Below, piece by piece: positions 8,142 to 14,622 of a DNA stretch of 34,656 nt. The position numbers and the translations under genes are program-made. This DNA comes from DASZHJ01 sp035581425 (GTDB lineage Bacteria > Pseudomonadota > Alphaproteobacteria > ATCC43930 > CGMCC-115725), in contig DATJVP010000029.1 in assembly GCA_035581425.1 (NCBI GenBank), forward strand, positions 1 through 34,656, read 5' to 3'. The stretch's first letter is position 1. Each line of letters opens with the position of its first letter. The notes under the pieces are model-generated. The model was not told the DNA's origin, ran no database searches, and saw only the letters and a list, made by a program, of their open reading frames with translations.

Positions 8142-8807
8142 TCAGTCCAGCGACGTCGCGAGCGTCACGCTGAGATGCGCAAGCGGGAGCTCCGTCTCCT
8201 CCGCCCAGCCGTTGAAAATCTCCCGCACCGCCGCGCGGCCCGTCTTCCCCTTGGGCTCGCCCTTGAAGGCGCCCCAGTGGTTGAGCGCCTTCACCACCGC
8301 GTCGGTTAGGATGAAGGTGTCCTTCCCGGCCATGCGCAGGAAATAAGCGCCGGAATTGCCACCGAGCTGCTGGAAGCGCTTGGCGAGATCCTCCCAAAGG
8401 CCGACCACGCGCTCGCTCGGCCACTCCGCGAGATAGCGCCCGAAGCTCCCGTGCTCCTCGAGGAGATTGCAGATGGCGGCGGCATTGGCGTGCACGGCCT
8501 TGAGTTTCCCCAGGTGCCGGATGACCCGCCGGTCGCCCATCAGCGCCTCGACCGCTTCGTCGCTCATCGCGCGCACGCGCCGCGGCTCGAAGCCGTGGAA
8601 GATCTTCTCGAAGGCCGGCCACTTCGCATCGACCATGTCGTGACGCAGCCCCGCGCGAAAGATGCGCAGCGCCATCAGCGAGAAGTAGCGATCGTCGGAG
8701 ACGCGGCGCAGCGCGGCGGGGGACTTCACCTTGGGGAGCCGCCGCGCGAGCGCGACTGCACCGAGGCGCTTCTCTGCCGCCTTCTCGATCCGCGCGAACC
8801 CGACCAT
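8142..8807 (-). CDS. Divergent DNA-3-methyladenine glycosylase I-like protein
   Basis: 221 residues. The middle and C-terminal parts fit the Tag family (PF03352-type helical glycosylase that removes 3-methyladenine): YFSLMALRIFRAGL, AFEKIFHGFEPRRV, IRHLGKLKAVHANA, GAYFLRMAGKDTFILTDAVV. Compared with Tag, the N-terminal Cys and YHDxEWG segment and the C-terminal His/Cys pair that make the zinc snap are absent, and the tryptophan of the AGLSW motif is replaced (RAGLRHD). It may be a non-zinc relative with altered activity. It begins three bases after the pheT stop and is clearly in the same transcript as the synthetase genes. Confidence 0.75.
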   Translation of the reverse strand: MVGFARIEKAAEKRLGAVALARRLPKVKSPAALRRVSDDRYFSLMALRIFRAGLRHDMVDAKWPAFEKIFHGFEPRRVRAMSDEAVEALMGDRRVIRHLGKLKAVHANAAAICNLLEEHGSFGRYLAEWPSERVVGLWEDLAKRFQQLGGNSGAYFLRMAGKDTFILTDAVVKALNHWGAFKGEPKGKTGRAAVREIFNGWAEETELPLAHLSVTLATSLD

Positions 8808-8810
8808 GTC

Positions 8811-11207
8811 TCAGCTCCTGAGGACGCCCCCGGTCGCCTTCGAGACCTGCTCCACGAGCTTCTTGCTAAAGCCCTCGAGCGCCGCCTCCGTGAGCGTCGC
8901 GTCCTGCGGCTGCAGCGTCACCTGGATCGCGAGCGACTTCTTGCCCTCGGGTAGGCCCTTGCCCTCATAGATATCGAAGAGGCGGACCTCGGCGACGAGC
9001 TTCTTGTCGACGGCGCGCGCCGCGCGCAGGAGCTTCTCCGCGGGCAAGTCGCGGTCGACGACGAAGGCGAAATCGCGCTCCACGGGCTGGAACGGCGAGA
9101 GCCGCAGCAGCGGGCGCGCCTTCCCGGTCTTGGCGCGCAGCAGCGGGACGATGTCGAGATGCACCTCGAAGGCCGCGACCGTCGCCTTGGCGCCCAACGC
9201 TTGCGCGACGCGCGGGTGCAGCTCCCCGAACTGCGCGAGCACTGCGGCGCCGAGCCGGAGGCTCGCGGAGCGTCCCGGGTGGTACCAGTGTGGCGCGTCG
9301 GTCGTGACCTGGAGGTTCTCGACCGGTGCGCCCGCCGCCGCAAGTGCCGCAAGCGCGTCGGCCTTTGCGACGAGCGCGTCAACGGGACGACCGCCGTCGC
9401 GCCAATGCCGCGGGCCCGTGCGGCCCATGCGCAGGCCTGCCGCCACGGTCGATTGACCTTCGGGCGTGTCGTCGCGGTATTGCGGACCGACCTCGAAGAG
9501 CGCTGCATCCATGAGGCCGCGATCGGCGTTCGCCTGCGCCGCCGCAACGAGGCTCGGCAGGATCGAGGGCCGCATCACGTCGAGATCGGCGCTGATGGGA
9601 TTGACGAGCGTGAGCGACGCGACTCCGCCGCCGAAGAGCTCGGCCTGCGCCTTCGCGATGAATGAGTAGGTCACGGCCTCGACGAGGCCGCGGCTCGCGA
9701 GCGCGCGGCGCACGGTGACGGCGCGCTTCTGCGCGGGGCTCAGCGCGGGACGCGGGAGCGGCGTCTCCCGCGGCAGCGTGACCACGGGGATGTGCTGGTA
9801 GCCGTGCACCCGCAGCACCTCCTCCACGAGATCGGCCTCGCCGACGATGTCGCCGCGCCAGGACGGCGGCTCGACCGCGAAACCGCCCTCGCGCGCGCTC
9901 AGCGTGAAGCCGAGGGCCTCGAGGATGCGTCGCGACTCCGTTGCCGGCACCTCAAGCCCGCCAAGCGTCCGCGTGCGCTCCGGGCGGAAGACGTAGCTCC
10001 GGTGCCAGTCCGGAATTCCGCCGGCGATCGAGATCTCCGAGGGCTCGCCGCCGCAGAGCTCGAGGATCATCCGTGTCGCAATCTCGGTTCCCGGCAGCAC
10101 CATATCGGGGTCGAGGCCGCGTTCGAAGCGGTAACGCGCGTCGGACTGGATGCCGAGCCGGCGTCCGGTCGCGGCCGTGCGCACGGGATCGAAGAGCGCA
10201 GCCTCGATGAGGACGCTCTTTGTCTCGGCGGTGCAGCCGGTGGCGGCGCCGCCGATGACGCCGCCGAGGCTTTGCGGGCCGTTCGCGTCCGCAATCACCG
10301 TGACCTCGGAGTCGAGCTCGTAGACCTTGCCGTTGAGCGCGAGCATCGCCTCGCCCGGACGCGCCGCGCGCACCGCGAGGTCGCCCACGAGTTTGTCGGC
10401 GTCGAAGACGTGCAGCGGGCGCCCGATGTCGAAGGTGAGAAAGTTCGTGATGTCGACAAGTGCCGAGATCGGGCGCAAACCGATCGCCTCGAGCCGCGCC
10501 TTGAGCCAATCCGGGCTCTCGACGTTCTTGACGTTGCGGACGAGGCGGCTCACGAAGAGCGGGCAGGCCGCCTCGTCGGGACCGGCGAGATGGACCGCCT
10601 TCGGTTCCGGAAACTTGCCGGGCACCGGCGTCGCATCGAGGGCGCGGAGCGCGCCGAGGCCCGCCGCCGCAAGATCGCGCGCGATGCCGCGTGCGCCAAG
10701 GCAGTCCGCGCGATTGGGCGTCACCTTCACGTCGAGCACGGGATCGTCGAGGCCGAGCACGGCGGCGAAGGGCTCGCCCACCCGCGCACGCGGGGGCAGA
10801 TCGATGATCCCCTCGTGATCCTCTGAAATTCCCATCTCATAGGCCGAGCACAGCATTCCCTTGGAAGCGACGCCGCGGATGGTCGACTCCTTGAGGAGCA
10901 GCTTGGTGCGCGGGATCACGGTCCCCACGGGCGCGAAGACGCCGAGCATCCCCGCCCGCGCATTTGGCGCGCCGCAGACCACCTGCACCTGCTCCTTCCC
11001 GGTATCGACGATGCACACCTTGAGGCGATCGGCGTCGGGGTGGCGTTCTGCCGAGACGACGCGCGCGACGGTGAAGGCGCCGAGCTCTCCCGCGCGGTCC
11101 TCGATCGACTCCACCTCAAGTCCCAGCATCACCAGCGCCGGAACGATCTCGTCGAGGCCCGCGCCGGTGTTGAGGTGCGTCTTGAGCCAACCCAGCGTGA
11201 GCTTCAT
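8811..11207 (-). CDS. pheT: Phenylalanyl-tRNA synthetase beta subunit
   Basis: 798 residues, full length. This subunit forms the alpha2beta2 enzyme that charges tRNA-Phe and carries the editing site. In order: N-terminal B1 domain (MKLTLGWLKTHLNT) with an embedded tRNA-binding OB fold (residues about 40-150; VVCGAPNARAG), B3/B4 editing region (GARGIARDLA; SALVDITNF), B5 domain (about 400-470), catalytic-like core, and C-terminal anticodon-binding FDX-ACB domain (SPFQPVERDFAFVVDRD to the end). The start at 11207 is the standard N-terminus; its ATG overlaps the pheS TGA in ATGA, indicating translational coupling. The glycosylase-like gene follows with a 3-base gap. Confidence 0.98.
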   Translation of the reverse strand: MKLTLGWLKTHLNTGAGLDEIVPALVMLGLEVESIEDRAGELGAFTVARVVSAERHPDADRLKVCIVDTGKEQVQVVCGAPNARAGMLGVFAPVGTVIPRTKLLLKESTIRGVASKGMLCSAYEMGISEDHEGIIDLPPRARVGEPFAAVLGLDDPVLDVKVTPNRADCLGARGIARDLAAAGLGALRALDATPVPGKFPEPKAVHLAGPDEAACPLFVSRLVRNVKNVESPDWLKARLEAIGLRPISALVDITNFLTFDIGRPLHVFDADKLVGDLAVRAARPGEAMLALNGKVYELDSEVTVIADANGPQSLGGVIGGAATGCTAETKSVLIEAALFDPVRTAATGRRLGIQSDARYRFERGLDPDMVLPGTEIATRMILELCGGEPSEISIAGGIPDWHRSYVFRPERTRTLGGLEVPATESRRILEALGFTLSAREGGFAVEPPSWRGDIVGEADLVEEVLRVHGYQHIPVVTLPRETPLPRPALSPAQKRAVTVRRALASRGLVEAVTYSFIAKAQAELFGGGVASLTLVNPISADLDVMRPSILPSLVAAAQANADRGLMDAALFEVGPQYRDDTPEGQSTVAAGLRMGRTGPRHWRDGGRPVDALVAKADALAALAAAGAPVENLQVTTDAPHWYHPGRSASLRLGAAVLAQFGELHPRVAQALGAKATVAAFEVHLDIVPLLRAKTGKARPLLRLSPFQPVERDFAFVVDRDLPAEKLLRAARAVDKKLVAEVRLFDIYEGKGLPEGKKSLAIQVTLQPQDATLTEAALEGFSKKLVEQVSKATGGVLRS

Positions 11208-12283
11208 CGCTGCAATCCCCCGACCATCGAGGGCACTTCGAGCGGCAGGAAGCCGTAATGCCGGAGCCACCGGAGATCGCTGTCGAAGAACGGCCTGAGG
11301 TCGGGGATGCCGTATTTCAGCATCGCAATGCGCTCGATCCCCATCCCGAAGGCGAAGCCCTGATACTCCGCGGGGTCGACGCCGCAGACTTCCAGCACCT
11401 TCGGATGCACCATCCCGCTGCCGAGAATCTCGAGCCAGTCGCCGCCCGCGCCGATCTTTAGCCCGCCACCTTCGCGCGAGCAGCCGATATCGACCTCGGC
11501 CGAGGGCTCCGTGAACGGGAAGTAGCTCGGGCGGAACCGCACGGGGAGATCGTCGACCTCGAAAAAGGCACGGCAGAACTCGATGAGGCAGCCCTTCAAG
11601 TGCCCCATATGCGTCGAGCGGTCGATCACGAGACCCTCGACCTGATGGAACATCGGGCTGTGCGTCGCATCGTGGTCGCTGCGGAAGGTGCGTCCGGGGA
11701 CGATGATGCGGATCGGCGGCCGCTCCGCGAGCATGGTGCGGATCTGTACCGGCGAGGTGTGCGTGCGTAGCACCTTTCGGCTCCCGTGCTCGCCCGGGAG
11801 ATAGAAGGTGTCCTGCTCCTGCCGCGCGGGATGCTCCGGCGGGATGTTGAGGGCGGTGAAATTGTAGAAGTCGGTCTCGATGTGCGGACCTTCCGCGACC
11901 TCGAAGCCCATCTCGCCGAAAATTGCGGTGAGCTCGTCGATGGTCTGGCTGATCGGATGAATGCGCCCCTCGCCACCGATCTCCACCGGGAGCGTCACGT
12001 CGACCTTCTCGCCGGCGAGCCGCCGCTCGAGCTCGCTGTGGAGGAGGCGATTGGCCGCCGTGGAAATCGCCGCTTCGACCTCGTCCTTCAGCCGATTGAG
12101 CGCGGCACCCGCCGCGCGGCGCGCATCGGCCTCTAGCGAGCCCAGCATCTTCATGAGGGTCGTGATCCGACCCTTGCGGCCGAGTGCGGAGACCCGCGCT
12201 TCCTCGAGAGCCTCGCGGCTCTCGGCGCCGGATACGGCATCGAGGATCTCGCGGCGCAGCGGCTCCAGTTCTTTCTCGTTCAT
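11204..12283 (-). CDS. pheS: Phenylalanyl-tRNA synthetase alpha subunit
   Basis: 359 residues. The catalytic subunit of PheRS, a class II synthetase. An N-terminal coiled-coil (residues about 1-95) precedes the catalytic core. Motif 2 is visible as GRTFRSDHDATHSPMFHQ and motif 3 as GFAFGMGIERIAMLKYG near residue 320. The start at 12283 gives MNEKELEPL; the frame also has an ATG seven codons upstream, but that extension (MGCDGDG) is not family-like. It is preceded by a terminator-type hairpin (12316-12341), so transcription from rplT into pheS may be attenuated. Downstream it overlaps pheT by four bases. Confidence 0.98.
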   Translation of the reverse strand: MNEKELEPLRREILDAVSGAESREALEEARVSALGRKGRITTLMKMLGSLEADARRAAGAALNRLKDEVEAAISTAANRLLHSELERRLAGEKVDVTLPVEIGGEGRIHPISQTIDELTAIFGEMGFEVAEGPHIETDFYNFTALNIPPEHPARQEQDTFYLPGEHGSRKVLRTHTSPVQIRTMLAERPPIRIIVPGRTFRSDHDATHSPMFHQVEGLVIDRSTHMGHLKGCLIEFCRAFFEVDDLPVRFRPSYFPFTEPSAEVDIGCSREGGGLKIGAGGDWLEILGSGMVHPKVLEVCGVDPAEYQGFAFGMGIERIAMLKYGIPDLRPFFDSDLRWLRHYGFLPLEVPSMVGGLQR

Positions 12284-12315
12284 CCCGTCACCATCGCATC
12301 CCATCGCAGCATAAC

Positions 12316-12341
12316 AAAAGGGGCCGGAAACGGCCCCTTTT
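12316..12341 (-). terminator. Intrinsic terminator/attenuator between rplT and pheS
   Basis: Arms AAAAGGGGCCG (12316-12326) and CGGCCCCTTTT (12331-12341) form a perfect 11-bp stem with a GAAA/TTTC four-base loop. Read on the minus strand it ends in CCTTTTGTTAT, a normal terminator. It sits 33 bases before pheS, in the position where pheST is attenuated in other proteobacteria. Upstream, GTCCCGGGAC and CGGGACGTGAATGTCCCG are further self-complementary segments that could compete. Confidence 0.8.
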
Positions 12342-12449
12342 CTCCTCGCGGTCGGGACATTCACGTCCCGAGTGTGCGCGCCTGTCGGCGGGGCCTAGCG
12401 GCAGGTCCCGGGACTAAATCGCTGGGGGGCGCGGCCGCTCATCCCGCCG

Positions 12450-12809
12450 TCACTTCGCGAGCGCCGAGCGCGCGCTCTCGACGATCGACTTGAAGGCCTC
12501 AGGCTCGCGCGCGGCGAGATCCGCCAGCACTTTGCGGTCGATCTCGATCCCTGCCCGCTTCATGCCGTTCATGAACTCGGAGTAGGTCAGCCCCTCCGCG
12601 CGCACGCCCGCATTGATGCGCTGGATCCAGAGCGAGCGGAAGGTCCGCTTCTTCGCGCGGCGGTCGCGATAGGCGTAGCGCAGCCCCTTCTCGACCTTCT
12701 CGATGCCGACGCGGAAGGCGTTCTTGGCGCGCCCGCGATAGCCCTTGGCGAGCTTCAGGACCTTCTTGTGACGGGCGCGGGCCGTCACACCCCGTTTGAC
12801 GCGTGCCAT
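12450..12809 (-). CDS. rplT: 50S ribosomal protein L20
   Basis: 119 residues, normal length. L20 binds 23S rRNA and is required early in 50S assembly. The basic N-terminus MARVKRGVTARARHKKVLK and the segment YRDRRAKKRTFRSLWIQRINAG are diagnostic. It follows rpmI by three bases; the pair precedes pheST as in many proteobacteria. In some bacteria L20 represses its own operon by binding the leader RNA; I cannot see such a site here. Confidence 0.98.
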   Translation of the reverse strand: MARVKRGVTARARHKKVLKLAKGYRGRAKNAFRVGIEKVEKGLRYAYRDRRAKKRTFRSLWIQRINAGVRAEGLTYSEFMNGMKRAGIEIDRKVLADLAAREPEAFKSIVESARSALAK

Positions 12810-12812
12810 GGC

Positions 12813-13016
12813 TCAGCCCCGCATGTACGGCATGTAGGTGAGAACGAGTCCGGCATCGCCTGGCCGCAGGATCTCGGAGCCGCGGGCCTTGCGCTTCATC
12901 TGCTTAGGCTTGCTGATGAGGCGGTGCCGCTTGTGCGCGGGCTTGAATTTGATCTTGCCCGTCGCGGTGCGCTTGAATCGCTTCTTCGCACCGCTCTTGG
13001 TCTTCATCTTGGGCAT
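12813..13016 (-). CDS. rpmI: 50S ribosomal protein L35
   Basis: 67 residues. L35 is a small basic 50S protein. The sequence MPKMKTKSGAKKRFKRT...GKIKFKPAHKRHRL is diagnostic. The start at 13016 is chosen because AAAGGA lies seven bases upstream and the length then matches the family; the frame extends further upstream with a non-ribosomal sequence. No infC precedes it. The upstream side faces the plus-strand leader peptide unit, so the two promoters diverge within about 160 bases. Confidence 0.97.
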   Translation of the reverse strand: MPKMKTKSGAKKRFKRTATGKIKFKPAHKRHRLISKPKQMKRKARGSEILRPGDAGLVLTYMPYMRG

Positions 13017-13142
13017 TTTCGTCCTTTCAGGAAGGAGAGGAGGATCGGCGACGAGGCATGCCCATGCGCCATTGCGCGAGCCAGCCGCCGGGCTCAAGGC
13101 CGCGGGTTATAGCGGCGAAGGCCCGGAAACGCAAGGCGCGGG

Positions 13143-13171
13143 TTGACGGCGGAGAGCGTGGCCTCTAGGGT
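13143..13171 (+). promoter_or_regulatory. Promoter of the aromatic leader unit
   Basis: TTGACG (13143-13148), 17-base spacer, TAGGGT (13166-13171). The -35 matches five of six consensus positions and the spacer is ideal; the -10 is weaker. Transcription would start near 13178, only about three bases before the leader-peptide ATG at 13181, giving a practically leaderless mRNA, as reported for trpL in Sinorhizobium meliloti. Confidence 0.55.
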
Positions 13172-13180
13172 GCGCCCGCC

Positions 13181-13255
13181 ATGACGAGAACCCTTTCCAC
13201 GCCGCGGTCGTTTTTTACGGCCTATTGGTACTGCGGGTACATCCCGGCGGCCTAG
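13181..13255 (+). CDS. Aromatic-amino-acid leader peptide
   Basis: A 24-codon ORF whose second half reads SFFTAYWYCGY: two Phe, three Tyr and one Trp within ten residues, followed by IPAA and TAG. Such clustering marks a ribosome-stalling leader peptide that senses charged aromatic tRNAs. It is directly followed by an attenuator, and its last codons (13241-13251, ATCCCGGCGGC) are identical to the 3' arm of the terminator. No ribosome-binding site is visible; the predicted transcription start is immediately upstream. The mix of Phe, Tyr and Trp suggests control of a general aromatic step rather than trp alone (inference). Confidence 0.8.
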   Translation: MTRTLSTPRSFFTAYWYCGYIPAA

Positions 13256-13312
13256 GATCGTGCACTCTCGTTAGGACATCCAAAGCCGCCCCGATCCCGG
13301 CGGCTTTCGTGT
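13234..13312 (+). promoter_or_regulatory. Transcription attenuator with competing hairpins
   Basis: Terminator: AAAGCCGCC (13282-13290) pairs with GGCGGCTTT (13299-13307) in a perfect 9-bp stem, followed by CGTGTTTCT. Antiterminator: GGCGGC in the end of the leader ORF (13246-13251) can pair with the same GCCGCC (13285-13290). The leader copy and the terminator 3' arm share the 11-mer ATCCCGGCGGC (13241-13251 and 13294-13304). A short CGGG/CCCG hairpin (13234-13246) can form within the leader. If the ribosome stalls on the Phe/Tyr/Trp codons the antiterminator can form; if it reaches TAG it covers the repeat and the terminator forms. Confidence 0.75.
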
Positions 13313-13378
13313 TTCTGGCACCCCCAATTGCAGCGAAATCCGCCCTCGGTACGGCCTCTCTGAAAGAGGAGGCAAGAA

Positions 13379-13534
13379 ATGGTCGATTTCGACGTGATCA
13401 CCGGCCCCGGCCCGGCCGCTCTTCCGAGCACGGCCCCGCCGCCCGCGAAGGATAAAGCAGCGTCGGGCAAGCCCGAGGAGCGGCCTCGCGAGGTCCCGCC
13501 GACACGCGAGGTCAAGCGGCCCGGCTCCCCGTGA
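13379..13534 (+). CDS. 51-residue proline-rich protein under attenuator control
   Basis: Starts at ATG 13379 with an excellent ribosome-binding site (AGAGGAGG, six bases before). It begins MVDFDVITGPGP and then becomes Pro/Ala-, Lys- and Arg/Glu-rich (PSTAPPPAKDK, EERPREVPPTREV), ending at TGA 13534. About five of six third positions are G or C, like other genes here. The hairpin CCTCT-CTGAA-AGAGG (13355-13369) covers the first part of the ribosome-binding site. The last 23 bases overlap the convergent HPT gene. No signal peptide or membrane helix; probably disordered. I recognise no family. It is the only ORF after the aromatic attenuator on this strand. Confidence 0.6.
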   Translation: MVDFDVITGPGPAALPSTAPPPAKDKAASGKPEERPREVPPTREVKRPGSP

Positions 13535-14003
13535 GCTTGTCGAGCAAAAGGGCGAGATCGCGCGAGAGCTCGCGTCCCTTCGCTCCGCCGTCGCCGCTGA
13601 GGCGCTGGTCGATGATGAGGTGCAGAGCATCCGCATGGGCGGCGATTGCGCGCTGAATGCGCGGGCGCGGCGTGGGCTCGTGGTCGAGAAGCGCGCACAG
13701 CGAGGCCGCGATGGTCGTGACGAGCGGGTAGCCCAGGGTCGCGGCGTTCCCCTTGAGGCCGTGTGCGATCCGATAGAGTTCCGTCCTGGCCTCGGCATCT
13801 GTCGGCGTCGCGACCAAGCGCCGAGCCAAGGCACCGAGCGTCTCGATCTGCTCGCGCGCGAGGTCTGGATACTTCTCGCTCAGCGTCTTGAGGATGCGGC
13901 CGACCTCGGCGACACAGGCGGGATCGAGAGAGAAGCTGCCGGCCTCGCGCGCGAGGCGATCGCAAGCCGGAGTGACCTCGACCGCGTCGTCGGCGTTAGG
14001 CAT
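13512..14003 (-). CDS. HPT-domain phosphotransfer protein
   Basis: 163 residues. The histidine phosphotransfer motif IAHGLKGNAATLG places the phospho-accepting histidine at about residue 81, within a predicted helical bundle (residues about 40-155). Such proteins relay phosphate between hybrid histidine kinases and response regulators in the cytoplasm. The start at 14003 (MPNADDAVEV) overlaps the end of the upstream response-regulator gene by eight bases, so the two are translationally coupled and probably partners. No histidine kinase is encoded nearby. Its 3' end overlaps a small convergent ORF. Confidence 0.85.
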   Translation of the reverse strand: MPNADDAVEVTPACDRLAREAGSFSLDPACVAEVGRILKTLSEKYPDLAREQIETLGALARRLVATPTDAEARTELYRIAHGLKGNAATLGYPLVTTIAASLCALLDHEPTPRPRIQRAIAAHADALHLIIDQRLSGDGGAKGRELSRDLALLLDKLTGSRAA

Positions 14004-14517
14004 CGCCGCCCGCCTCGCCCGCGCCGGCGATGCGCCGGTCGGCGCCGTCGTGCGGGCGCAAGCGGCGCCGGCGATCGGGGCCGACATATTTCGTCGTGCG
14101 GATGAAGGAGCGAGGATGCCGGATCACCAGCTCCAGCTTCGCAGCGATGTCCCGTACCGAAACGGGCTTGACCAGAAATTCCGTCACCCCGGCATCGCGC
14201 GCTTCCTTGACACGGTGCGCTTGCGAGTGGCCCGTCAACATGACGACGGGCACCTTCGGATCGGGGCTGTCTTCGCCTTTGCGCAGGAGCCGGACGAAGT
14301 CGAGCCCGTCCAGCGGGTTCATGAGCCAATCCACGAAGACGATGTCCGGCCGCGCATCCCGCATCGCGCGGAATGCGCTACCCGCGTCCGCGACCGGCCG
14401 CACCTTGCCGACGCCGAGTCCGCGCAGGATCGCCTTGACGATCGCGAGCGAATGCGGATCGTCGTCGATCACGAGAACGTCGAGCTGCGCCAGGCCGTTG
14501 GTCTCCGCCTCGCCCAT
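13996..14517 (-). CDS. CheY-like response regulator
   Basis: 173 residues: a single receiver domain (about 12-135) with acidic pocket DDD (18-20), phospho-acceptor D63 (IVFVDWLM), switch T95 (MLTGHS) and K117 (FLVKPVS). The C-terminal tail RSFIRTTKYVGPDRRRR is a feature I associate with alphaproteobacterial receiver-only regulators of unknown output. There is no DNA-binding domain, so it should act by protein contact. It overlaps the HPT gene that follows. The cognate kinase is not in the window. Confidence 0.9.
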   Translation of the reverse strand: MGEAETNGLAQLDVLVIDDDPHSLAIVKAILRGLGVGKVRPVADAGSAFRAMRDARPDIVFVDWLMNPLDGLDFVRLLRKGEDSPDPKVPVVMLTGHSQAHRVKEARDAGVTEFLVKPVSVRDIAAKLELVIRHPRSFIRTTKYVGPDRRRRLRPHDGADRRIAGAGEAGGDA

Positions 14518-14622
14518 GGCGGCAGTACAACTGACCGCCCGTTAAGAATTTGCTATCCCCATCCACCCCAAATCCCCTTCGATCGGCCTAAGACCCTATT
14601 GCCGCACGGCAATCCGCCTGCC

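Noticed and set aside
9792..10826. Plus-strand 344-codon frame opposite pheT
   Set aside because: Antisense shadow of a well-conserved synthetase gene; no family resemblance.
12395..12442. Short minus-strand ORF just after rplT as a pheM-like leader peptide
   Set aside because: Fifteen residues with a single Phe; no cluster of sensing codons.
14598..14613. ATTGCCG-CA-CGGCAAT palindrome between the response regulator and M20 genes as terminator
   Set aside because: Two-base loop is too tight and no T-run follows on either strand.
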